This document shows, one piece after another, positions 1-8,921 of a stretch of 64,000 nt of DNA. The DNA is taken from positions 14,406,569-14,470,568 of the forward strand of contig NW_020654810.1 in assembly GCF_003589595.1 (NCBI RefSeq). Direction: 5' to 3'. Both the position numbers and the translations under genes were made by a program. Under the pieces are notes generated by a model that saw only the letters and a program-made list of their open reading frames with translations, had not been told where the DNA came from and searched no databases. The DNA is from Hyposmocoma kahamanoa (Eukaryota > Arthropoda > Insecta > Lepidoptera > Cosmopterigidae). Position 1 is the first letter of the stretch, and every line of letters begins with the position of its first letter.

Positions 1-46
1 TTGATAGATTTAGATTTTTTATTTATTTATAGATTGTAGTCACTCA

Positions 47-385
47 TCAGAATTTAATAAGTCTCGATGAGGTCACCACGAAGGCGTCTTTTTTCCAGAG
101 TAGTGAAGCATAATATGTGTAGTCTCTCCTCAGAGCATTTGCATTGAAGAGCCTGTGGCATTTTAGTTGCCTTCCTCTGAACGTTTTCAAGAAGGTGTAT
201 GTCGTTTTGGAAAAAAAGACTCCACACTTGATATCAATATTGCAGCGGTGGCCGTATATAGTTCTTAACACGTCTACTGCCATTGTTTGGAACGATCTGC
301 ATATGACATTGATATTGGAGTTAGCTTTCTTGACTAGTGTAGTGATATACTCATCCCACTTTAAATTGAAAGTTTCTTATAACTT
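47..385 (-). pseudogene. Decayed non-LTR retrotransposon fragment (C-terminal reverse transcriptase region)
   Basis: Read on the minus strand, a stretch around 280-385 gives a peptide beginning [20 protein letters not shown], typical of the region after the reverse-transcriptase core in insect LINEs (L-x-W-x-x-YI...VKKANSNI). It continues into a 78-residue open frame. There is no RT core and no initiator, so this is a truncated copy. It lies upstream of the Mob4 exon at 432, presumably in a Mob4 intron. The LINE clade cannot be told from this fragment. Confidence 0.5.
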
Positions 386-431
386 CTAATGTTACAGGAC
401 AAAACAAATTCACTTTTACTAATGTTTTCAG

Positions 432-3400
432 ACAATTCTGTATGGAACTCAATGGTCTTGCAGTAAGACTGCAAAATGAATGCAAACCAGAGATATGTAC
501 ACAGATGACTGCTACAGAGCAATGGATATTCCTGTGTGCAGCACATAAAACTCCAAAGGAGTGCCCTGCTATTGATTACACAAGACACACATTAGATGGG
601 GCTGCTTGTTTGCTCAATAGTAACAAATATTTTCCAAGCAGGTATGTATAATTACTTACTGTATGTGCTGTACGTATTGTAACAATTTTTTTTATATAAC
701 CTGTGTAGATAGCGTATAATTTATTGTTATGCTCTGTAAAATTTAGGTTGTACTTCTACATTGAACCATTGATGAAATACAATCAGTGAAATATTGATAA
801 TCAATAAAGACTACATACATATTATATAATTTGTGAAATGATGTTAAAATATATCGCCCGTTTGCCAGATCAATGTGTTATCTCTAACACATCAACATAT
901 ATAAATAACACATTCTCTGGCGAACAAGCCACATATAGAACTATGTCATTTTAATCAGTGTTTCTATATCATGGTAATAACTGAAATTAATTCAATAATT
1001 AATAATAGTATAAGATCATTGAGTCTGTCCCACAAACAATGTCAAACTGACATGACATCAGACGCATCCATTATGAAAGGATGGTAAATGGAGTTATGTC
1101 AAAAAAATTTGTTACTCTCTTAGATACAGAAAAATATAACCAACATTGTCTCTAATTCTTGTAACTATTGACTAATATTGTAGATAGAGTTACAAGAATT
1201 GGGGAGGATGTGGGTTATATATTTTTCTGTATGTAATGTAGCAATAAACATGTATGACATGTGATAATTTTCAGTTTAATTATCTCAGTTTAATAATCTG
1301 CCTCCGGTTACCATGCCGGACTGCCCCAGAGGTCCCAGGTTCGATTCCCTGGCCGGGAGAAATGTTTGTATGGCCTACATTTCTTTCTCTCGTGAGTTTG
1401 GATGTAATTTGTGGTTGTCTATTTGTGTGTCCATGGCACCCGCGACACAGGGTGTCCCTAGTGCAGGGCTATGTTGAGTGTGTGCGTTATTTATTTATTT
1501 AATTTACATATAATGTTACCAAGCAAACCTAAATAATTGTTTAATAGTACAGATAGGGTAACAATTCACCAAAAATACAAAATTTAACTAAAATTGCTTG
1601 TTGTGGCTCACCACAATAATTGTTCTGACTTGTTACTCTTGAGTAATTTACAAAAAATCCTTCAAGTAAGGTTTTAAAAAATTACCATCTTATTATTTCT
1701 CCATTGGAAGAGTTGATTGATCATGTATATTCAATGTGTCCCATAGTATTTTTTTTTGTCTTGGATGTAACATGTGAAGTTAAAAAATAAACATTAATTA
1801 TATCTTAGTCTAATTACCTCTAATAGTTATTTATCTATGATTTATTGATTTCTATGATTATCTATGTGGTAAATATGTAATAAGATTACACATTATGCAC
1901 AGTCATTTATTTATATTAACGCCGAAGTGTACGTACTTCGCGTGCTTATAGTAAGTGAAATTCACTTAATTGCTGCTGCTACACTTCAGAACGCGCTCCA
2001 TCGTTATCGTAGATAAACACCAGTCGAAAACGCGAAAAATGCGTAATTGTGCCATTATAAACTGCAAAAGCACCATAACTCGTGGGTAAACAGGTAAATA
2101 GGAACGTTTCCTTCCACGGGCAAGTGATTTTGTAATCAGGAGATGCATAATTTATTTTAAAAACAATTATTTTTGTATTGTATGAATTTCGAGAAAACAA
2201 ATATGCAACAGAGTCTATACCTCATATTTGTAATGCATTGCGGCTTTTACTTGATGCGATATATTTGATTTGAACGATTATGATCGTTTGTTAATACGCC
2301 ATGAATATCGAACGAACGCACTTTCGTATAATGCATTCAGTTTCGTGGCATGTAGCCAGATATGTAGTACGAGTAATACAAAAAAATATATAATGCAAAG
2401 AGTTAACAGTGTGCTGTCTTTACTAAAACCTGGAGTTGTTGCTTTCGAGGACGAAGGTGGTCTAGTTTATCCCACCTAAGATGCTATCCAAATATGCAGA
2501 GTAGCAGAGTTAGAAATCTGAGAAATAATAAGCAAATCACAAAAATTTCAAATGAGGCCGTCATTAAATAAACCTCTTTTGATTAATAAGATTTTTTTTT
2601 TATTTTACCATATTTTGTCAGCAGTAACATTGTCATTTATCTTGCCATTCATCAATTTGATCAATTACCAACAGAAAACCATCTTAATAAAATGAATTAA
2701 GGCAGTCGCAAGTTCATCATATATTGACGTGCATTTTCATTATTTAAGTTAATCGATAAGATCTTCTATTACCGCGACACAGGGTTTCCCTAGTGTGGGG
2801 CTATGTTGAGTGCGTGCGTTATTATTATTATTATTACAGAAAGATATTATATAATAAGCTAATTTTATTGGAAGGACAATAATTTTAATATTTGAAGTCA
2901 ATTAAAAATTAGACTTAATTTTTTTTAAGTAATCAGCATTTTTTTAAAACAAGTAAAATAAAGGACTTTACTATCTTATTCTACTATATTAATGTTACGA
3001 CTACTTGTAATCAACAAATACTTGAACAAAAATTATTCTGTTTAGAATCGATTAATTGAATAGAATACGCGCGTTCAATCAATCGATTTAGAGTGAGCGG
3101 AAGGAGGTTTCCATCACTAAATAGTTCTTGTGACGTCATAGTGGGTACAAAAAATGTGGCACGCTTGGTTTTCATACAAATTGCTGTACGTGTGGTGTCT
3201 ATCTAGTCTAGATATATGTCTGTGAATATATTATGTGTTGTTTTATCATGTTTCAAAAAAAATAATTTGTTGGGTGCTGCTAAAAATTCCCAATTTTGTA
3301 GACCTGTAATTTCTAATTTAGCAAAAATTTTGTGAGTATTATGTAAATTTTGACTATTATAATTATCATGTTTCAGAGTAAGTATCAAGGAATCTTCAGT

Positions 3401-3623
3401 AGCGAAATTGGGATCAGTATGCAGACGGGTGTACAGAATCTTTTCGCATGCATACTTCCATCATCGTTCAATATTTGATGCCTTTGAAAAGGAAACCCAT
3501 TTATGCAAAAGGTTCACATACTTCGTCACTAAATACTCAATTATATCAAAAGAAATCTTGATATTACCAAAACTTGATGATGAGACTCCTCTTTCTCAAC
3601 CTGTTGGTGAATCGGAAGCCTGA
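432..3623 (+). CDS. Mob4: MOB kinase activator-like 4 (Mob4/phocein), last two coding exons
   Basis: Two exons, 432-641 and 3377-3623, join across a 2735-bp GT-AG intron. The first starts after ttttcag and reads [17 protein letters not shown]. It continues through [19 protein letters not shown] to NKYFPSR with donor AG|GTATGT. The second resumes [20 protein letters not shown] and ends GESEA-stop. The zinc-site ligands of the Mob fold are visible as C-x4-C (CKPEIC) in the first exon and H-x4-H (HAYFHH) in the second. About 152 C-terminal residues are present; the N-terminal exons lie left of the window. Mob4 is the most conserved Mob protein and is a known subunit of the STRIPAK phosphatase-kinase complex, acting in cytoplasm and at synapses. 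The neighbouring Alba-type gene is convergent. Frame and splice phases are intact. Confidence 0.95.
1299..1502 (+). repeat. tRNA-derived SINE (family A), nearly full length
   Basis: The head carries a pol III B-box-like GGTTCGATTCC (about 1340). The body resembles the copies at 7601-7818, 33173-33365 and 58264-58520, sharing 'tatggcctacatttctttc', 'gacacagggt' and 'gcagggctatgttgagtg'. It ends in a TTATT-type tail. Compared with sister copies about 10 bp ('atggcggaac') are missing from the head. Confidence 0.8.
2771..2836 (+). repeat. SINE family A, 5-prime-truncated copy
   Basis: Only the 3-prime part is present, from 'accgcgacacagggtttccc' to an (ATT)n tail. Truncation at the 5-prime end is expected for target-primed reverse transcription. 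Confidence 0.75.
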
Positions 3624-3783
3624 GAGTTAATTAAACAGTAATTATGGACATTTTACAATACATTAGACTGTGTCTATTGTGGCATTTATCTCTTACATGT
3701 AATCATTAGATTAATGATAACAAAGTTTAGTATTTATTTTAAACATTGTTTTTTTATAATATTGTAAAGTTGTAATTTGTGGT

Positions 3784-3789
3784 ATTAAA
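3784..3789 (+). promoter_or_regulatory. Candidate Mob4 polyadenylation signal (ATTAAA)
   Basis: ATTAAA lies about 160 bp after the Mob4 stop, in AT-rich sequence. It is the first canonical or near-canonical hexamer I see downstream. It is 302 bp from the stop codon of the convergent gene, so the two 3-prime UTRs may approach each other or overlap. Confidence 0.3.
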
Positions 3790-4090
3790 TTCTATATAGA
3801 CTACTTTATAGCAGACATGTATAAGTTATTAATCATTTCAAAACCAATGTGACCCTTCACTAGTTGTGTGATATCCAGAGATTCATACTTTGTATTATGA
3901 AGTAAAAATGCACATATGAGATCTCTAAAATCTGTAGTCAAATACTATGTAAGGTATATACAACCTCTTAAGTAACAAAAATACATATGCTGTATTTGTA
4001 CTGTGTATTTATCATTTCATATTCCATTTTAATATAAAATTTGAAAGAAATGTTAATAATTCCTTTCTAGCTTTTCTTTATATCTAAATT

Positions 4091-5858
4091 CTAGCTATTT
4101 CCTTGTGGCTTCTTCTGCTTAAACGGTTTTCTAGCCTTATAAGGTTGATTCTGCTTAGAACTATTACTGTTTTGATCTTTTTGCCAGAATTTCTTCCCTT
4201 GCATTGTTTGGTACCTGTAAACATATAACTTTTAAATTCACTTAATGTGTCTACTTAAAAAAAAAGAGGTCAACCATTTACCCTATTTGATTCACATCAA
4301 GTACAGGATCAACAGAGAGCATTATGTGTATCACTGGTATTTGCCGTTTTACAACAATAGTTTCAAGTCCATCTAGTTTAGGTTCCCAAAATTCATCTAC
4401 CCTGCAATAATATTTTAAATTATTTACAAATTTATAGCAAAGTTAATGAAAGTATTGTCACAAGTACAAAATAAATAAAACATAATCATTGAATTCTTAG
4501 GTTTTCGTGATTGTTACACATAGGAAATGAATTTTTGTTTTGGTTTAAATCACATATATTTGTTTTTTCAAACAAACCAATGTTTCATGCCCTTTACAGG
4601 GTCCCATGGTCACAGTTGACAGTTGACCATGGGATCTGTAAAGGACCCGACATGTTGGTTTGTTTGAAAAAACAAATAAATATACACGATTTAAATCCAG
4701 AAAAATAGTTTTCACTTCCTATAAAAATTGAAGGTAAGGTGCATTTTTAACTGACTTCAAAAAAAGGAGCAGGTTCTCAATGTAAGAGTTTTTTTTATTA
4801 CGACATTTGTGAACCAATTTTGACAACTTTTTTGTCAGAAAGGGGTATCTCAGTAGTGGTTCCATTCAAATTCGAAGACAATATACCACCTCTAAGGTGG
4901 CAAATTAGCGGATGAATCTGGTTTATTAAATTTCACCCTCTTCCTGTTAACCTATTTCAATAAAACTTGGCACAGATGAAATTCCACAAACTTTTGAGGT
5001 TAGTTTTTTTTAATAAAAAATTATAATACTTTTACCATTTTATACACTTGCATGTGATACTACTATTAATAAAATTTATTTGAAAATTGTGTTAACCTTT
5101 TGTATGTAAGTTTAGTAACTTGATGTTCTATGTTGAACTGCCTCTTTAGTATTTCTGAACACGATATAGCTTTAGGAATAGCTACTCCTGCTGCAGTCCA
5201 TACCACTGTTGTTGCAGTTTTGTCTTCTAAAATACCAGATGCATGGGAGAGTAGATTCGTCATTTTACTGCCGCCTTTTACCTGACAAATTAACTTTGGT
5301 TATTTTCTAGTGTAAAATGTGTCTTTTGTAAATTTCTCTTACTCTGGAGAGAGGTATAATATATCTAATATATACCTAATAATAATAAATCATTTATGGA
5401 CTTCAATTTTCAGTGTAATAATTATATCAGTGAAATAAGCACCTGTAACAATAATTATTATATATTACAAGCCTCTGATCAATGACCTTATATACTTATC
5501 AATTGGACGTAGTTAAGCAAAAAGGATCCAATCCACAAAATTATCAAGAAATGCATTGACCTACAAGTCAATGAAGAAATGAGTTATACAGTTCCTAAAA
5601 CAACTCAGGAAAAAATCCAATAAATAAACATAAATAAAGATCTCTGGAGTTACAGGACTTACAAGTTTTGAAAGATCCTTTTTGTTTAACTCCGTTCAAA
5701 TAACATAAAAACCGATGTTTTATGTTCGTGAATATAACCTCAAAACTTATCTATTAATTCACCTGCATCCAAAGAAAATTTTCCGGTAGATCTTTAATAG
5801 GTATTTTACTTCGTTCCAATTCTTCCTCCACATTTTTACCTTTGAAATAGTTTTCCAT
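4091..5858 (-). CDS. Rpp25l: Alba-family protein, ribonuclease P/MRP subunit p25-like
   Basis: A complete four-exon gene on the minus strand: 5763-5858, 5097-5281, 4282-4401 and 4091-4214, all with GT-AG introns and consistent phases, giving 174 residues. It starts MENYFKGKNVEEELE. Exon 2 holds the Alba signature VKGGSKMTNLLSHASGIL followed by TVVWTAAGVAIPKAISCSEI. Exon 3 continues VDEFWEPKLDGLETIVVKRQ with IPVIHIMLSVDP. The last exon is a basic Lys/Gln-rich tail (KPFKQKKPQGNS). Known members bind the RNA of nuclear RNase P and RNase MRP as a heterodimer with the Pop7/Rpp20 subunit and act in tRNA 5-prime and rRNA processing. Intron 2 carries a palindromic MITE and a lepidopteran interspersed repeat. 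The gene is convergent with Mob4, 467 bp between stops. Assignment to p25-like rather than another Alba paralogue rests on overall resemblance. Confidence 0.9.
4523..4719. mobile_element. Palindromic MITE with TA target duplication
   Basis: Two arms of about 90 bp (4523-4612 and 4624-4719) are inverted copies separated by an 11-nt loop. Arms include 'tttgttttttcaaacaaacc' and 'cccatggtca'. The outer ends GGAAATGAA / TTTTCACTTCC are flanked by TA on both sides, as expected for Tc1/mariner-type MITEs. It sits in intron 2 of the Alba-family gene. Half copies occur at about 39458-39553 and 29818-29885. Confidence 0.65.
4735..4990 (-). repeat. Interspersed repeat (family H), reverse orientation
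   Basis: The block beginning 'gcatttttaactgacttcaa' and running to 'aaacttggcaca' is the reverse complement of sequence found at 33550-33640 plus 34080-34250, and in part at 40030-40200. Shared words include 'tttttgaagtcggttaaaa', 'gggaccactactgag' and 'ctaatttgccac'. It is non-coding and its class is unknown to me. Confidence 0.55.
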
Positions 5859-6230
5859 TATTTTCAAAATATTTATTAATTTTCCTTTTCCTTGAATGAA
5901 GGAATGGGATTTGTCAATGTCAATTTATGACTTTTTTTAAGTACAATTTTAACGGCTTTGCCGTTAAGCGATACAGCCTGTACTTCATTTATCTTATTAT
6001 TTTGATTTTACTTTTCATATAGGTTTTCAATCCTTAGATGACATCAATAGTCCTACAGAATGGAAAAAATCAATAGTGGACATAATTTCTGAAAACGCGT
6101 CATGTTTTTCGCCTATGGCATATTGATCTCTATTTTCCCAATAACAAGGTACAAATTTGTGTTATGCAAATATGGAAACGGGCGTCGACGCGCGTAACTT
6201 GAGCGCAGTGAGTCGTCAGAGCACTAGAGA
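5859..6230. other. Upstream region of the Alba-family gene
   Basis: No coding sequence is visible. The first part would be the promoter and leader of the minus-strand gene starting at 5858. No clear TATA box was recognised. Confidence 0.4.
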
Positions 6231-6545
6231 CTGCTTATTTTTTTAACGTTTAAACGTTATGAGTCGTATTCTAGAACTCTACTCAATGCTCAAGTCAGGA
6301 TTTGAGTATGGTTTAAAGCACTCAAAATAATATTCAAGTCCCTTCCATTAGAGTCGTATTTCCAGTGCTTGAAATCATACTCAAGTCGTATTTATACCCT
6401 ATGCTTTTTTTAAAAAGCATGCTTTTTTAAACGCTTTTTCACTTAAACGCGTTTTAGTTTGAAGCTAACAAAATCGTTTAGAAAACGTATAAGTGCATAG
6501 ACTTTTATGTTAAAAAAAAAGCTTGCAACGTTGTTGTGTTGATAG
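6231..6545. repeat. Repeat G copy 1, with a nested family F MITE (about 6261-6399)
   Basis: The block from 'ctgcttatttttttaacgtt' and from about 6401 to 'aaaaagcttgcaacgtt' matches a second copy at 7068-7230. Between the two halves sits 'gagtcgtattctagaactc...caagtcgtattt', which matches the MITE at 41733-41900. Copy 2 lacks this segment, so the MITE probably inserted into copy 1. Both are non-coding. Confidence 0.5.
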
Positions 6546-6849
6546 CGAAACGCAAGGGTAGACCACTAAAGGTTTTAAGATAAGTAAGATTTTTGTAAAA
6601 AACGAGTTATATTTTTAACAAAACATTACTATATTAACATTTTGTTCATTGGCGTTTAAAAGCGTTTAAAAACATAAGCTGTTTAACTTTTGTAGTTGTT
6701 AACCCTTAGAATAATAACGCATAGACACCTAGTCCGCACACGCTAATTGAGACAAATTGAAGCGCTCCCAATGGGCCTACACGAGCGGGCGGGTCTTCAG
6801 TGCTCAAGGTCAACTTGCACCGCGAACAGATCAAGAATTTTAGCTAAAA

Positions 6850-6930
6850 ATGACGAAATGTGCGGTAAATGAGTGTAAAAATACGTCAGACAAACATAAA
6901 ATAGATACTAACATCACATTCCACAAGGAA
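6850..6930 (+). CDS. THAP-like first exon or THAP remnant
   Basis: ATG opens MTKCAVNECKNTSDKHKIDT-NITFHKE. The C-x4-C pair and the ITFHK ending resemble the start of a THAP zinc finger (C2CH), whose first exon often ends near the F-H-x motif. A GTAACG sequence after GAA could be a weak donor. The rest of the domain (the second C-x2-H pair and AVPTIF box) was not found in the next 700 bp, and repeat G copy 2 lies just downstream. It may be the first exon of a gene that is now cut off, or a fragment of a THAP-bearing P-like transposon. The sequence just upstream (6720-6840) is noticeably GC-richer than its surroundings. Confidence 0.35.
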
Positions 6931-7067
6931 GTAACGCGTTTCAACTTGTATAAACCTACTACTAAAACTAGCCTATATGAATTTGATTTTTGCCTCACTT
7001 GTGACAGTTCGTTTGATATGAAACAATCATTCTATGCGTTATTAGGTGTTAACCGTTGCAATGGAAA

Positions 7068-7230
7068 AAACTGCTTGTTTTTTAACGTAAAAACGTACGT
7101 TTAAAATGCTTGCTTGTAAAAGCGCTTTTCACTTCAACGCTTTTTAGTTTGACGCTTAAAAAGTCGTTTAGAAAAACATTTAAGCGCACAGACTTTATGT
7201 TTAAAAAAAGCTTGCAACGTTATGTTGAAT
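7068..7230. repeat. Repeat G copy 2
   Basis: This direct repeat of the outer parts of 6231-6545 shares 'gtttagaaaa', 'agcgcacagactttatgttt' and 'aaaaaagcttgcaacgtt'. It is non-coding and lies downstream of the THAP-like exon. Confidence 0.5.
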
Positions 7231-7600
7231 TAATTGGTTTAGGAAACATAGATGGCGCTACTTGAAACTTAGGCACGATGTAAAAAATTAAATTATTGAG
7301 TATCCATAGAACTGGCCGGTGACCAACGCTAAATAAAAAGCGTACATATGCGCTTATTTTAAAATGCAGACTTTTTGAGTGCGTTTCGTTTAAACGCCCA
7401 CCTTTACCGACCACACTGTGATCCAGACGCACTAATGCGAGGGTCGTCGTTCGACGACGCACGTCGCATGTGAGTACTTAAATAAATGTCTTAGAAGCGT
7501 GGGTTTTATTACAATATTCTTAAGATATATAAATAACTAATTGTCTAACATTTCACTGCGTTTTATAGACCTATCTGTACATACATATAAGTAATTAGGG

Positions 7601-7818
7601 AATAAGAATAAGAATAACGCACCCACTCAACACAGCCCCGCACTAGGGAAACCCTGTGTCGCGGGTGCCATGGACACACACATACACAACCACAAGTTAC
7701 ACCCAAACTCACGAGAGAAATAAATGTAGGCCATACAAATATTTCTCCCGGCCCGGGAATCGAACCTGGGACCTCTGCGTGGCAGTCCGGCACGGTAACC
7801 GTTCCGCCATGGAGGCAG
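7601..7818 (-). repeat. tRNA-derived SINE (family A), near full length
   Basis: On the minus strand it begins 'tgcctccatggcggaacggt', has the B-box GGTTCGATTCC about 50 bp in, continues with 'tatggcctacatttatttct', and ends in a (TTATTC)n tail at its low-coordinate end. It is the most complete head among the copies here. Confidence 0.85.
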
Positions 7819-7873
7819 TTAATGTATGGAATGTATGTAATATGCTGCAATGTTAATGATTTATTATTTATTT

Positions 7874-8217
7874 TAGTAGCAGTAGAGCTCCCTGTGAAAG
7901 AATTCGTCTGGGGTGGTACTGCCACCTTACCTATTTCTGCCGCCAAGCAGTAAGTAACGTGATCATTATTGCGTTTCGATTTTGAAGGGTAAGGGTGCTG
8001 GAGACAAGTTGAAAGTCCCACGTGCCTGTAATTTCAACAGGCACCTGGGACTTTCAACTTATGTCTCAGGGTGACGCTAACGGGCGCAGTGACAGTGCCC
8101 TTAGGATCTTTGCGATTTAAAGCTCTGAGCGGCACTGCAACTGTTATGGACAGGCGTGTAGTTTACCACCAGGCACACGACTAGTTCGTCCCGTCACTTG
8201 ATATTATAAAAAAAAAT
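7874..8217 (+). repeat. Interspersed repeat family E, copy with internal inverted duplication
   Basis: Family E runs from 'gtagcagtagagctcc' to 'cacttgatattataaaaaaa', about 310 bp. This copy has an extra segment at 8006-8036 that inverts the adjoining 'acaggcac...gggactt-caactt' block, making a hairpin absent from all other copies in the window. Confidence 0.8.
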
Positions 8218-8810
8218 TACCTATATACTTAAATACGTTTTTTAAACCACCAAGGAATCCGTTGTCTAACAATGATATTTTTTTCGAAATGAAGAGTCAG
8301 CATTGTAAACTATATTAAGGAAAACAACTCTCTCCGCACCTTCAGCTTTTAAATTCCATTCCTACCTTTGTTTCACATCAAGCTTAGCAATTTGGATCGT
8401 TCTTCTCGTAAGCGACCTCAACTCTATAGTTGAAATTAAATTACCCCAGACACTCGACAATTCATACGTGTTACTATACTAATTCATACGTGTTTTGTAA
8501 CTATACTCATGGACTCTATTCCAATACGTATGCTTAAATCATCTATTTTTATGGTTATGGGCTGAGTTCTTAAGAAGTAGAGATAGATAGATAAATATAT
8601 AAGTATTCATTATATACATAGGTTTTTTGACACGAATTACTGATACACATTCATGCGTATTATTTGTTAATATATAGGTTAGTAAATATATAGGTTATAT
8701 ACCTACTTTTAGTACGATTGTATGAATAAGTGTTACAATTCCCGTATTAACGACGACCTTTGAGTATGATAAATATAATATCTTTGAATGAGAACACAAT
8801 TTGCGCAACG
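8218..8810. other. Intergenic, no feature seen
   Basis: This is AT-rich sequence without recognisable coding or repeat content, upstream of the integrin-like gene. Confidence 0.5.
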
Positions 8811-8853
8811 TATAAAGGTTATCGGAATGTAAATACGTTAACTAAACTTAGTT
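8811..8853 (+). promoter_or_regulatory. Candidate core promoter of the integrin-like gene
   Basis: TATAAAG at 8811-8817 is followed about 30-37 bp later by TTAGTT (8848-8853), close to the arthropod initiator. It lies 69-111 bp upstream of the ATG at 8922, giving a short plausible leader with no intervening ATG in frame. Confidence 0.4.
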
Positions 8854-8921
8854 ATCGAGGGTTCTCGGAGCGGTAAAAACAGTTTAAGAGATAAAACGGA
8901 AACCTTATTCGATCAGCCACA

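Larger units (their letters stand above)
642..3376 (+). other. Mob4 intron with two SINE copies
   Basis: This AT-rich intron holds a family A SINE at 1299-1502 and its 3-prime end at 2771-2836. I see no coding potential in the rest. Open frames at 1966-2200 and 2270-2479 lack protein-like composition or conserved motifs. Confidence 0.7.

Noticed and set aside
47..283. Mob4 upstream exon
   Set aside because: The readable frame is antisense and LINE-like, not Mob sequence.
1330..1360. tRNA gene at the B-box of SINE family A (also at 7750, 33305, 58315)
   Set aside because: The B-box sits in a repeated SINE head without a foldable acceptor stem or anticodon arm.
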